Source of the DNA: Didymodactylos carnosus
Lineage: Eukaryota; Rotifera; Eurotatoria; Philodinida; Philodinidae
Assembly: GCA_905250885.1 (NCBI GenBank)
Contig: CAJNOQ010000540.1
Span: forward strand, 1-47,432
Reading direction: 5' to 3'
DNA length: 47,432 bases
The translations under genes were made by a program, and so were the position numbers. Position 1 is the first letter of the stretch, and every line of letters starts with the position of its first letter. This document shows positions 1-10,747 of the stretch, in pieces. Below the pieces are notes generated by a model. That model searched no databases, was not told where the DNA came from, and saw only the letters and a program-made list of their open reading frames with translations.

Positions 1-1448
1 AAATCGATATCAAACTTCTAACAAAAATGCTCACAAATGTCCGACTTTTAGAAACTGAGCAATACTTTGCCGAAGGCGGCTAGCTTATATACCATTAGAT
101 GCAGTTTTTCATGCTGATTCCGAATATAACCTTATTTTCAAGCAACAGTACTTTCTCAAGGGAGAAAGCTGCGAAATACTCCAAAATCCTTAGGGTTTTT
201 AGAAAGCCTGGAACGAAGTACCTGGACATAAGAAGTGGACTGGAACGAAGCACCCTTAGACTTGCGAAACTTTGCGAATTCAGTGTAGATAGAGCAAGTG
301 TAGACGAACATTTTGAGCTATTTTTGATGTCGATAGCTAGTGAGAGGACTTGAGCGACTGCATTTTTGTGAGAACACCTTTTTTATCTGACGGGTTTCTG
401 GAAAGATCTTCGCGCCTTCACAAAAATTTAATGTACTAGTCAAAATGTTTTTTTAGGTCTAGAAAGCGCAACACCTGACGATTTTAAAAATGTGATTTTT
501 GTTTGAAAAAATTTAGCCTTTGATGGAGAAAATGCAATTTTAAGTACCAACGGGCTAATTCTAATGGTAATTTTGTAATCCAGTTTTCTCAGCTTTGGAA
601 GGAGCTAGAACAAAATTTTTTTTATCATTAAATAGGGAATTGTTTATACTATATACACCACTATTCAAAACAAAAATATTCGCACCTACGATTTTTTCAG
701 AAAACGCAGCCTAAATGTCCAATGTGCGATTTGTGAGGTTTTTAGAAGAGCAAACAACTATATTAGAGTCAAGCTCTGATTGCGGTCGTCATGTATACTG
801 TCATCTTTACGACAACGAATGCACTTAGCAATCAAATCTGTTTATTGATTAATATTAATTAGTTTCCGTAAATTTTTCCCAAATTCTTGTAAATCTTAAT
901 CAACTAATAGATTAAAAAATAGTCGAGAAAATTGTTATGAATTATTATGAATGCTGAGAGTAAGTAAATGTTTTTCTCAGTCAGCTAGTGATCGTAAGCC
1001 GAAACGAAAAAATTCCTTTTGTTCCGCAGGAATTTTGATTTTCCTTCGTAAAAAAACCACGGCTGATGCCATAGTTAATTAAAAGTTGTTAGCAAAACAA
1101 AAATTAGGAAGAATTGTCAATTTGTTTATGAAGCGCACAATCCATTTTTTACATGCTTGCTGATGTAAAGAGAAGAACTCGATATATTTATATTTGTTCT
1201 ATAAGAGTTTAAAACTTTGAAACCAAGATTGTGCTTTTTCCAACAATCCAAAGAAGACATTATCTCAACTAAAGGCTTCTAATGGTATGCTAAGACAGTT
1301 TTCGAAATGATGAGCTTAATACTATATGAGGAGTACATTCAGTTTTAGTATATTTTTGCTAAATAGCAAATGCGGTATAATAGCAGTATCCATGACTAAG
1401 AAAAGATTTGTTTTTTATATTTCTGTGAAAATAGCATCTGTTTTTTAC
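1..1448. other. gene-free, AT-rich stretch with dispersed repeat
   Basis: No reading frame here looks coding. The only recognisable item is a dispersed repeat near 95-205, whose relatives lie at 4960-5060, 12465-12530 and, inverted, 43175-43350. All share a core reading roughly GCAGTTTTTCATGCTGATTC. The remainder is AT-rich sequence in which I see no gene, RNA or intact mobile element. Confidence 0.5.
95..205 (+). repeat. dispersed repeat, copy 1 of at least 4
   Basis: The segment starting near GATGCAGTTTTTCATGCTGA recurs with divergence at 4960-5060 and 12465-12530 (same strand) and at 43175-43350 (opposite strand). The 43 kb copy is the closest match. After the core, both carry a GAAATAC segment and a similar CCTTNGGGNTTTT stretch. 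No coding capacity or terminal structure is evident, so the class of element is unknown. Confidence 0.5.
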
Positions 1449-2417
1449 AGATACTCAAGAGTAACATGGCTGCGCCTCCATCCTCTACAAACAACTTTTT
1501 GGTACTCAGTGTCCGATTTATGGTCCGTCTTCCTGTTGCAAGCGAAGAGAACCAAGATGAACTCAAGACAAAAGCAGATCTCATTAATTTACTCAATAAA
1601 TTTGGGTCAGAAATTCTATCACTATCGTCAGAAAACGCAGATATTAATATTCCATAGTCTTTCATAAACGAAGAAACAGATCTCATTAAAGCGTTATCAA
1701 AATCAGACGAGACAAGTGATCGCACCAAAAGCAAAACAGAAGTTCCGCTAGAAGTAAAATTAAAACGAGCTCTCCAAAATTTAACATATTCTCGTTCTCC
1801 TAAGTTACGTTATTTGAAACAAAAAGTCAAAGTCAAAACGCAAGAAAGCAATGAACATGAAGTAATTGTTTGTTCACCGACGGGGGGTCTATCAAAAGCT
1901 GACATGGAATTAGCCCCAATTAATTCTTCAATTGTTCATGCTGTTTTAGAAGTAAAACGTACGATCACTTCAGCAACAATTAAAACAGCAAATTCAGAGT
2001 TCCAACGCATTAAAATTCTATCACCAGATATACCAAGATTTTTATTTGCATATCAGGCTTATCAAAACGGAAATGCCACGCGAAACAATTTTAAAGTGGC
2101 TACAAGCAAACCACAATATTGATGGGATTTTTGTTCCTGATTCCAGATATTCTTATTCTGTACCTTATGTTCGCGCTTCACTTCGTGCAATGGCACCTAT
2201 CGCTCAAAAGTTAGGTTGCAAAAAAGACACCAAGGAAGCAATAGACTTTCTTTGTATAACACCAAGAAAAAATGAAGGAATTGTGATTGGCACATTGCTG
2301 TATAATATTGTGTGTACAGCCGATATAGAAGACCAGTATAAAGATTTGTTAGAGTGCCTTAGCCGCTCGAAAGATTGGTGCAAATATCGTGTTCATAGAT
2401 TTGAAAGTCTTAAGTAG
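1449..2417 (+). pseudogene. DUF6602-like putative nuclease-fold protein, broken
   Basis: An acceptor-like TTTTTTACAG at 1439-1448 is followed by coding-type sequence. One frame runs from an ATG at 1466 to about 2075, interrupted by a single in-frame TAG at 1655. A shift of frame near 2060-2085 then leads into a second frame that ends at 2417. Read together this gives roughly 315 residues. The middle contains an acidic/hydrophobic strand followed by LEVKRT (near 1945-1960) and a helix with repeated Lys. This resembles the E-x-K core of DUF6602 and other PD-(D/E)XK nuclease-like domains. The family call is by eye and tentative. The stop and frameshift argue for a pseudogene, although a short intron could explain the shift. 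Related proteins are known mainly from bacteria, so horizontal origin is possible but not shown. Confidence 0.45.
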
Positions 2418-3064
2418 AAGAAAAAAGCGAATTGCGATATACATCTTCCTATAGAGACGTACACGTATAACACCGGACATAAAAAATCAATGATCTCGAT
2501 CATATAATTATTTTCTCGAATTACAACGATTCATGAATGCAGCCGAATTCTCAGACCGATAATTCATCACGCATAACAATCATGACAACTGAGGTACGAC
2601 AAAATCGGTCGAATCCAAGTTACAAATTTAATCGTTAAGTCTTTATTAGAATAACAGAGCCTCAAAATAAATTCTCTTAAAAATTTAACGGAACATGGCG
2701 AATCAGTGAACAATTGTCATCGGTAACATATGAGTGTGCAATGGCACTGTACCCTTAGAAAAACAATTCACGTTAAATAGAAAAACATTCAGAGACTTGC
2801 ATTCGTTAGAGAAATGTCGATTGTCTATGCATGTAATATTTTGCCTACACTTGATGCATTGGCGCCCGTGAATCAGGCGGTTTTACAGAGTTATGGAAAT
2901 CCTTAGCCTTTTGACGAAAGAAAACGTTATTTCTTAAATGAAAAGGACAAGCGTCATATACCGGTCGAAAGAACTCATCAATGCGCATCGATTTGTGCAT
3001 GTGTGAATGTAGTGCGGCACATGTGTAGACATTGGTGGTCGTTAACTCGTTTTTTGGTCATGAG

Positions 3065-3195
3065 AACGAAAGAAAACGCGGATTTTTGTCAAGTTTTTTA
3101 CCCCTGGCATGTTATGTATTGTTTTGATATGATTTGTCTCATGTTTTACACAATAACCATTTACATGCAAATAAAAACAATTTTGAATACAAATA
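3065..3195 (+). repeat. direct repeat, copy A (partner 3722-3853)
   Basis: This copy and the one 655 bp downstream share GAAAACGCGGATTTTTGTCA and continue through a run ending CAAATAAAAACAATTTTGAA, with scattered mismatches. Both end in an AATAAA-like A-rich tail. They could be the 3' tails of two truncated retrotransposon insertions or a decayed pair of long terminal repeats. Neither can be decided here. Confidence 0.6.
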
Positions 3196-3721
3196 CATTG
3201 AATGAAAATACATAATAGTTTTTATTTAATTAAAATATTCGTTTCGGTTACTCATGTAACCATTATCAAGAATTTACACATGATTATTGTATAAACTAAA
3301 TTAAAATTATTACGATTGTTGCTGTAATAAAAAGATATATTCTCTTAAAATTATTGGCTCTTAACAGAAATAAACTTGATATAACTTAGTTGAGCTTTTA
3401 TCGGGTAATCACATACATTCTATTCTATTGTAGCTTTTTTTTCTAGCTACATGTGCGCATCCGTACACAACAAAATTCAGCACTACGATTTTCAACGGGT
3501 TCAGGCACATAAAGTAGCATTTACATAGGTTGCACATGGACATTATGTGTGATACCTTGAGATTCAGAAAGAGAGTACCTGATTATCTGCAACTGCACAA
3601 ACAAAAATATGTTTATTATATCTGATCCGTGATTACTCTGCAGAAAAATTCCCACTCTCTTCCTCAACAATTTACTAGCTACTAAATAGCTTGACTATTT
3701 TTATTTATTTTTATATACGTT

Positions 3722-3853
3722 AGAACCAAAGAAAACGCGGATTTTTGTCAAGCTTTTTACCCCTGGGATGTTACGTATAGTTTTGATATGATTTGTCTAA
3801 TGTTTTACACAATAACCATTTATATTCAAATAAAAACAATTTTGAACCAAAAT
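3722..3853 (+). repeat. direct repeat, copy B (partner 3065-3195)
   Basis: This is the downstream copy of the 130-bp direct repeat, about 90% identical by eye to copy A and in the same orientation. Its end also carries the AATAAAAACAATTTTGAA tail, followed here by an A-rich stretch. Confidence 0.6.
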
Positions 3854-4189
3854 CAAATAAATGAATTATTTAAATGCCAACCAGATGGGATAATACCGCT
3901 TAATGTAGTAGATTCATATGCATATTTAGATTAAGATCCAAGCATATCTAATCATATTATGCTTAAAGATCATAAATCACCACTAAATGGCGATGCAGTA
4001 TCACTAATATGGGATATCATTCCGTACACAGAGGAAATGACCTATCCTATCCAATATAATAAGTAACGTTCATCTGCGATTCACTGAGCTTTAACTGAAA
4101 GTCCGTTTTCGACTAGCGGTTAGTCAAAAGGCCTTAGCAGCAAGTTGTATTTCCAGGTATTGTGGCATGGGTCTCAAAGTACTGAAACA

Positions 4190-4249
4190 ATATCTATATG
4201 CATCGGTTCGCTGAGAGCATACTCTCAGCGAACCGATGCATATAGATAT
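4190..4249. repeat. perfect hairpin, 28-bp arms, 4-bp loop
   Basis: Arms 4190-4217 and 4222-4249 are exact reverse complements around the loop CATA (4218-4221). The arm contains GCATCGGTTCGCTGAGAG. The flanking bases (A and A) do not pair, so the palindrome ends sharply. Perfect arms imply recent origin or maintenance. No target duplication is seen. Confidence 0.9.
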
Positions 4250-4339
4250 ACCGAGAAGTGTGCCAGACGATCGATCGATTAGCTGCATCCATAGCTTTTT
4301 ATTGTGATAACCTGAAATATTTTTTGGAATTTTAGTCAC

Positions 4340-6479
4340 TATTAATAGTTCATAATGTATGCAATAGGAGAAGGACGCCCCTAAGACGAATGTTAGATAC
4401 AGCTAGTGTTCGGGGTGGGCGTGAACGAAGATGTCACTCGTCTACTGCTGACGGACGGACGGATATTTCGTTCTTACGATCCTAGACTTTCAGTCAAGGG
4501 AATATCAAAGGCGTGTAGACTTTTTCAACCTTTTTCCATCCCAGACATTTTGGCATCTCACCCGATCAAAATAAACTTCACAAAGTTGGTGCCAGCAAAT
4601 AAAATGTGTGAAATGTAATTTCTGACATTTCTGAAAGCGGAATCTAATTCTCCAGATGCCCCCTTCACGGTGAGAAATGCCAATTATCAAAAATGAGCAA
4701 TTTTCTCACTAATTAACGGATTGAAGATCACATCGTATGAAGCTGGTACCAGCAGATGAAACGTGAGAAGTTTAATTTCTGACATTTCTGATAGCGGAGT
4801 TCAACTTTTCAGATGCTTGCTTCTGTCGTTCGCCTGAGAGTTTTTCTGTTCTTTAATTTCTTCGATAGAATCTCATGATAATGCGTATGAGTTGGTGAGA
4901 TGTAAATAATTCAAACTTCGAGTGAAATTTGTTTTTGACTTTATTATACCTATTCTGATTTTTTTTCATGCTGATCACGAATACCACCCTTTCAGTCCTT
5001 AAAAGCTGTTTTCTCATAGAGAAAATTTGAAAATACTCGAACGTGTCAAAAATCCGAAAAAACGACCTCCATCATAAATTTTACTTTTTGACCTTGTATT
5101 ACTAGTTTGAAAGTTCGAGCTATATTTTTCTGAATCAGCTATGAAAACTGATTTAGGACAACTTTATCGGTCGAAGCCAATTCATCGGTCACTGATTTCA
5201 CCATGTTTTACCCGATTTTCTCACCGGGTTCACTCGAAACTAATATTATTTTCCATGAAAGTTTATTCTCATCATTTTGTTTGGACTGTTTTCTTAAACT
5301 CTTGGCAGTACTCCTCGTCCAGAATAGAAAATCTTCTAGGTTATCAAGTGTGCTGAAAACAAAAAAGAGCACTTTTCAGCGACTTCGCACGAACTTTAGT
5401 TTTCTGTCGGTGGTGTGCTATTAAATGCAGAAAGGTTTTTAGTAATGGAAATGGCGACTATGTAGCTCGTTTCTTTAAAACAGTCTGTTGGCTCACATAG
5501 ATGTTCTTATATGTATACGACACTTAACGGGTAATGAATCACTTGCAAAGGGCTAAAAATGCTTTACTTGTGTTCAAAATATGAAAACGTATGATTGCTG
5601 GAATCAAGATCGAACAGATAATTATAAAAATATTGACATTGGGGATCGTACAGATCTAGGCAACTTTTTAGTCGAAATGAAATGACCGTAAAAGTAAGTT
5701 TCTTACCGATGTTAACTAATTTTTACTTGGTACTAGTACAAAGAAGCCGAAAAGCATATGCAAATTCCATATTTCAGACTGTAAGATTTTCATTAATGGT
5801 ATTTCCCTTGTCATTTTAGTCAAAACAACCAATTAAATTGAACTGAATAATCAACTAACGCATATACAACGTATTGGACTTTATAAACAAAAGTATTTTT
5901 TGCACCCATAGTTTTCTCCTTTATGTGTTTTGTTCTTCACCAGATATTTTCTCAATTTTTTTTTTTTGTTTTTTGTTAAAAGTTCATTGTTGTATTTTCT
6001 TTTCAATTTACACAGCAGAAAGAAAGAATTCTATAATGATAATATGCTTTTTTTTGCTATGTCGGTGAACGAAATAACGTTTCTATTTTCAGATTAAAAA
6101 CAAACTTTCGTTCTCCTTTGTGTTTATTTCCTTTTTTACTTTTCTACTTAAGAAGACTACAGAATGCAATGACAATGAATTCGCATTGTTGCACATTTTC
6201 ATGCACTTATAAATAACTAAATATGGGGGTTATTTTTACCTTCTTTACTCATTTGGCTAATTTCATTCATATGTTTCTAAACCTTTTCTTTCTGTCAAAG
6301 AGTGACAATATTATTTTCATTATTTCATTGGTTAATTAGCTGGTCAAACAAAAAATGACGAAAACTATACACATAAATACCCACAAGTATAGACATTTAT
6401 CTACTTGCAATCGAATCGATTGAAAATGCTGATATTAGCTTTATTTTTTGAGTCACATAAATGACGAAAAGGAAATAAG
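4340..6479. other. intergenic, 157-bp tandem duplication and repeat copy
   Basis: I recognise no gene. It contains two diverged tandem units near 4583-4823, a copy of the 95-205 dispersed repeat at about 4960-5060, and T-rich stretches such as 5955-5975. Short open frames at 5141-5424 do not resemble a known protein. Confidence 0.4.
4583..4823 (+). repeat. diverged tandem duplication, period about 157 bp
   Basis: AAGTTGGTGCCAGCA at 4583 and AAGCTGGTACCAGCA at 4740 begin two similar units. Both continue with TTTCTGACATTTCTGA, then AGCGGA and CAGATGC. Roughly 75-80% identity over about 80 bp is visible. No coding capacity is conserved between the two. Confidence 0.55.
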
Positions 6480-6720
6480 ATGGCAGACGATCAGTTACAG
6501 CTTGTTAAAGATGAATCAAATGTAGATAAGTTTTTATTTGATTTAAAAAGGCAATCAGATCTTTTGCTAATGATAATACTCAATGCTTTGAAGTGTAGAC
6601 GATAGAACTAGAAAAGTTGGCTACAAAAGCTGGTGATTATGAAATAATTGCAACAAAAGTCATTGAATAAATTTTATGACAAAAGAACAAAAGTTCGAAC
6701 TGCTATATATGAAACTGGAA
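6480..6720 (+). pseudogene. unrecognised coding remnant
   Basis: An ATG at 6480 opens 41 codons starting MADDQLQLVKDESNVDKFLF, which have coding-like composition. After frame breaks, further coding-like residues follow (ELEKLATKAGDYEIIATK near 6605-6665). I do not recognise the family. It looks like a short charged, helical protein fragment with frameshifts, lying directly downstream of the beta-mannosidase fragment on the other strand. Confidence 0.3.
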
Positions 6721-6726
6721 TTGAGG

Positions 6727-7382
6727 TTACAATTCAGCTATAAAATTATCGTTGTGTGATTTCATCACATTGAGATTAACAATCTCGAAGGCAACGTCGT
6801 CCTTTCCATCATCCGCGAGTAGATAAATGTCACCGGTAATGCCGATAGGAGCAAATGCAGGACCCTTGAAAGGTAACATATGGGTATTCGTATGACCACA
6901 AGATTAATATTATAAATAGATCAAACACTACTATGCATTTGAAAACAGAGTGTACGTGGCTGTTTTTCGAATAACTCGAGAACAAGTGGTGACAGAGACA
7001 TACAGTTTTCACTTATAGAGAAATGTTCACTTCGACTTTTGGTACAAGAACGGGTAAAACATAGGTTGATTGATACATCTGTTTCGCATAGTAATGTGAC
7101 ATTTTCCATTTACCGCCATATTCAATTGACGCCCATGTTGGTGCTTGCCAAATGTCGTTCAACTGCCAATACATGAAACCCATTGTGTTGCCTTCACTCG
7201 TCGATGGATCAAGATGAGAAACTGTCGAATATCGACGACATAAATCACTCACCGTCTTTATTGTCATTGCCTGATTTAACTCAGTAAAATTGCGCAATGG
7301 TATTGTTGTGGTGGGTAACGGAAGATTCTGCTCTATTTCAAATCCAGATGTCAGATTAGTAATTATTAGGGCAGTTAAGCTA
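6727..7382 (-). pseudogene. MANBA: beta-mannosidase (GH2), C-terminal fragment
   Basis: Beta-mannosidase is a lysosomal glycoside hydrolase family 2 enzyme that removes terminal beta-mannose from glycans. The minus-strand frame from about 7382 to 7013 encodes a hallmark C-terminal stretch: EGNTMGFMYWQLNDIW, then QAPTWASIEYGGKWKMSHYY. This matches the conserved GALYWQLNDIWQAPSW region of the family. A second coding block, about 6872-6727, ends in TAA at 6727. It corresponds to the following beta-sandwich domain (GITGDIYLLADDG). The two are separated by stop-containing sequence that may be an intron ending TTTCAAG. Upstream there is no trace of the catalytic barrel with its two glutamates, so this is a 5'-truncated gene fragment and cannot encode an active enzyme. 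Confidence 0.85.
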
Positions 7383-7628
7383 AAATATCACAACCTCAAT
7401 GGAATCCGCATTTTTTAAGGCTTCCCTCCTGTCCAAAATACAAAATTTCTCAAAATGATCGATATAGAATTAAGCATATCATTGTATAGTTGAAGGTATC
7501 GATGAAACAGATACCTTCATCAACGATTTTTGAGGGATTTTAAGAACGTTTTCTGAAAGCTTAATAGAAGAAATTAATGTATGCTTTCTCCTCCTCTCTG
7601 TATGTGAACTTCATTGTTATACTAGTTA

Positions 7629-8868
7629 TTATATATTTCTGAAAATAAGATGAGTGAGCAAAACGCTTATAACTCCGGAATGAAAAGACCTAGAGACCTG
7701 CAGTTTTCACCATTGGAAAGAGCAGCTCGTGGGACGTTTCTCCATGTAGAAAGTAAATTTTTCCGAAGAGGTTTTCCCGGCAGACCTCGTCCGGTAAAAC
7801 CCGTAGTACCTCAAACTGAGTCGCATTCACTTGGCCGACAATCACTTTCCCGACGCATCGCTTGGCCGACACCATTTGGCTGACATGTACACTTTGCCGA
7901 CAACTCGTTTCGCCGACAAAAATTTGAAGTTCAAAAAATTGTGTGTATAAAATATTTTATTTTTATATTGATTTTTATTTTTTCAAAGTACAGACTGAGT
8001 ATTTCTGGTGGTGTGTAGTGGGAGATGAGGGGGTGAGGGCAGTGTGAGAGTGAGTTCGAAAAGTAGTTGATATATGAATACCCAATGTGTAGTAGGAAAA
8101 ATTTGCCGCTTATGACATAGCCCATAAGAAAAATTTTCAGTTCCTAATATTTGTAGCCTTAGATTTAGTAGACTAACATATGAACAAATTTTAGTTGGCA
8201 AAATGAGTTGTCGGCAAAGTGTACCTGTCGGCCAAGTGATCCAGACTCCTCAAAATTAGTCGACAAAAAATTATTTTTTTTCAAGTGCATCACAGAATAT
8301 TAACTACCCTTATCCCGAATATCACCATGCCAGCTTCCCTTAGCTTTTTAGAGAGCGGTTTTCTGGAAAACCAGTTTTTCGGAAACTCTAAAAAATAATC
8401 AAAACCTTTTCTTAATGACTTAGGATTGTAGCCCGTAAATTTCTGATTAAAATGAGACATCCCCCAGCTCCAGGAGACCTTTCATTACAAAGTTATGGAA
8501 TTTACAATAGAAGGCCTACATTAGTTTTTTCCTTATTTCTGTAGCTTTGAGCTAACAATGAACATTCAGGCCTTCTCTTGTAAATTCTATAACTTTGCAA
8601 CGAAGAGCTGGGAGATGTCTCATTTTAATCAGAAATTTACGGGCTACAATCCTAACTCATTAAGAAAAGGTTTTGATTATTTTTTAGAGTTTGCGAAAAA
8701 CTGGTTTCTAGAAAACCGCTCTCTGAAAACCCAAGAGTAGCTGGCATGATGATATTTGGAATCAGAGTAGTCAATAATCTACGACCCACTTGGAAAAAAA
8801 ACTTTTTTGTCTACGAATTTTGTGGTACTACGGGTTTTATCGGACGAGGTCTGAGGGAAAATAGCTAA
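7629..8868. repeat. foldback element, copy 1, interrupted by MITE
   Basis: Sequence from about 8255 to 8520 is inverted at about 8562-8868, around a loop of roughly 40 bp near 8521-8561. The inner arms share GTAAATTTCTGATTAAAATG. The left part (7629-7815 plus 8248-8428) is also present as an uninterrupted copy at 23488-23848. The small open frame starting at 7650 lies inside this repeat and is not conserved as protein between the two copies, so I do not treat it as a gene. Confidence 0.75.
7816..8247. mobile_element. 432-bp MITE-like insertion, TSD CCTCAAA
   Basis: The element is flanked by CCTCAAA at 7809-7815 and 8248-8254. Its ends are inverted repeats built on CACTTGGCCGACA and GTACACTTTGCCGACAACTC. 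The left end has an extra pair of related units (CGCTTGGCCGACA, ATTTGGCTGACA). The related copy at 23488-23848 and the opposite foldback arm near 8815-8835 both lack the insert and show the unoccupied site, which fixes the boundaries. There is no transposase. The superfamily is not assigned. Confidence 0.8.
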
Positions 8869-8869
8869 A

Positions 8870-9160
8870 TCGACGTTTTGCTCAAGACACCTCAACAAAT
8901 TTGAGAAAGTGACCTCTTTTGTATTTTGACCGTGTATTTAAAACCTCTCATCAATTCTTTTTGAACAACAGCTCATTCGACAGAGTGCAAAAACCCACTA
9001 CTTTGTCACTTTCAAAACGTTGACTATGATGTGGAAAAAATCGAAATGTTTACAATTTTCACTTTCAAAAACATGATTTTTTTCATAAAGTTTGATTTTT
9101 TCCACCTCAGAAAAGTCCGATGGAAAATGAAATCATATGCATTTTGTTTGATCCATTTTG
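8870..9160 (+). repeat. dispersed repeat shared with 21-22 kb foldbacks
   Basis: This segment matches, in reverse complement, 21340-21570 and, directly, 22250-22385 and 20965-21080. Shared landmarks are CAATTCTTTTTGAACAACAG, GACTATGATGTGGAAAAA and TTTCAAAAACATGATTTTTT. It is one arm of the element that forms the large foldback at 21434-22384. The open frame at 9031-9378 runs through it and through the next MITE, so it is spurious. Confidence 0.7.
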
Positions 9161-9163
9161 TTA

Positions 9164-9413
9164 ACGCAGTCAAGATCCATTCACATTATGTCAGGATATC
9201 AAGATATACTCTATTTTATCGGCTCACCTCATTCTTTTACTTAAGGATAGTAAAACATATTGTTGTACTTCGGAAGATTTCTAGAATACCTTTTCAAAAA
9301 CCAAAGTATTTTGTGTTAATTTTTAAAGCTTTTATTGAACTGTATCGTATTGAGCAGATAAAACAGAGTATATCTTGATATCCTGACATAATGTGAATAG
9401 ATCTTGACTGGGT
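9164..9413. mobile_element. Tc1/mariner-like MITE, 250 bp, TA target
   Basis: Terminal inverted repeats of about 50 bp start ACGCAGTCAAGATC at the left and ACCCAGTCAAGATC (reverse complement) at the right. They continue through ATTCACATTATGTCAGGATA with very few mismatches. A TA dinucleotide sits immediately outside both ends (9162-9163 and 9414-9415), as expected for Tc1/mariner-type insertion. There is no transposase, so it would have to be moved in trans. Confidence 0.75.
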
Positions 9414-9497
9414 TATGCATCTTTTAATTTTACTCAAAAATAGCCAAAAGTAGGTTATCTCACCTAATATAGGTTTTTACTAGGTATTTGGAACGTT

Positions 9498-9841
9498 CAG
9501 AAGTGCAGAATCTACCCGTGAGATTAGGAAATTTCCCCCGACAGTAAAAGATTGTAATAAAATTTCCCCGGCACGAAATAAAACACAAACCAAAACAATG
9601 CGAGTTTATTGTCGCTAAAACTACTGTTTCTGTTTAATCACACATGTCTGGTTCTGGTACTTTCTTGACGTAAACGTTTTAATACAACTGAGAATAGTTA
9701 GTTTTTGAAAGAGCATAAAAAAGGAGATAGTCGTTAAAGCTAACATAATTCTTCGTTTTTCCACAACCTTACAAAATTTCACCGAAAAACTTTTTTTCCC
9801 CCGACGGCCGTCGGCGCAAACGGGTAGATTCTGCACCTCTG
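9498..9841. mobile_element. hAT-type MITE, 344 bp, 8-bp TSD
   Basis: The 8-bp duplication GGAACGTT lies at 9490-9497 and 9842-9849. The terminal repeats CAGAAGTGCAGAATCTACCC and CAGAGGTGCAGAATCTACCC differ at one position. CAGRGGTG-type ends together with 8-bp duplications are characteristic of hAT elements. The interior holds C-rich runs next to both ends (TTTCCCCCGAC and CCCCGACGGCC). No transposase is encoded. Confidence 0.88.
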
Positions 9842-9849
9842 GGAACGTT

Positions 9850-10747
9850 TTTGAAAAACAAATGTTGCCACAAGATTCAGCGTAGTCGATCACGTATGTT
9901 TCCATTCGTTATCAGAATTAGCACATCTAAAGAAATAGTGACCCTGGGACTCTCAGGGAATCTGATGCCACGCCTAAACCACGAAAAACTAAGAATTCAC
10001 TTAGTTTCCATTTTGGAGAGGATACTTTCGATTAACTATCTATGAAAACAAACTGATAGATTGCTATGTTAGTTTCCGGAGATCTGAACTGGTTTTCCAA
10101 AGATCTGCTGAAAAACCGGCTTCGGAAATTTTTCTGAAATTCGTTTTTGCTTACGAAAATATGCGGTCAGGTGTCTAGTTTCCAAAACTGAAGACCGCAG
10201 GTCTCTATCTATCGTCTATCAAAAGTTATCCAGAAAGTAACAGATGGCTTTGTATTCTGGGACAGATAGCAGTAATTATATTAATGTGTTCAGAAAAGTT
10301 CTTAAATCTTTTCAAGATGTTGATACAAAATTTTGAAGATATATCAGACTCTGATCCGTAGTAAATCTTGACCAAGATCTTCATGAGATTTGTTGATATA
10401 TTTAAACTTGTTGTTCTTGAAAATTCTGTATCAAGATATGATACAATTTACAGTAGCTTTAAGTCTAGTCATTCTAATTTATCATTATACACAATGTGAC
10501 GTTTCGAAATGTACACATTTCATCATCAGTCAACGCAACAATCGCAACAAAAACAATCGTGCAGAAACCCAAATTCTGCTCTCTAAATACAGTAGTGTGT
10601 GGCCTACATTCTGATATAAGGTGATCCAAAAGTTTTGACCCCTCTTTGTAAATTGATGTTATCTATTTGAAATACATATAATAAAGTTCAGCTATTTCTT
10701 GCAAAAGATTCACCATTTGATTCGCTACAAAATGGTATGTAGGCGAT
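9850..10747. other. intergenic, no gene seen
   Basis: AT-rich sequence with imperfect inverted patches (for example AAGATATATCAGACTCTGAT near 10340 and related TCAAGATATGAT near 10430). The small open frames here do not resemble proteins I know. Confidence 0.4.

Larger units (their letters stand above)
2418..4189. other. intergenic, one pair of direct repeats
   Basis: I see no gene. The stretch holds two direct repeats of about 130 bp (3065-3195 and 3722-3853), annotated separately, separated by AT-rich unique sequence. Confidence 0.45.

Noticed and set aside
7650-7883. 77-codon open frame starting MSEQNAYNSG
   Set aside because: It lies in a dispersed repeat and runs into the MITE. The second copy at 23509 has replacement changes and no conserved frame end, so coding constraint is not visible.
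8008-8055. G-rich GTGTGTAGTGGGAGATGAGGGGG stretch resembling telomeric repeats
   Set aside because: The units are irregular, occur once, and lie inside the 7816-8247 MITE.
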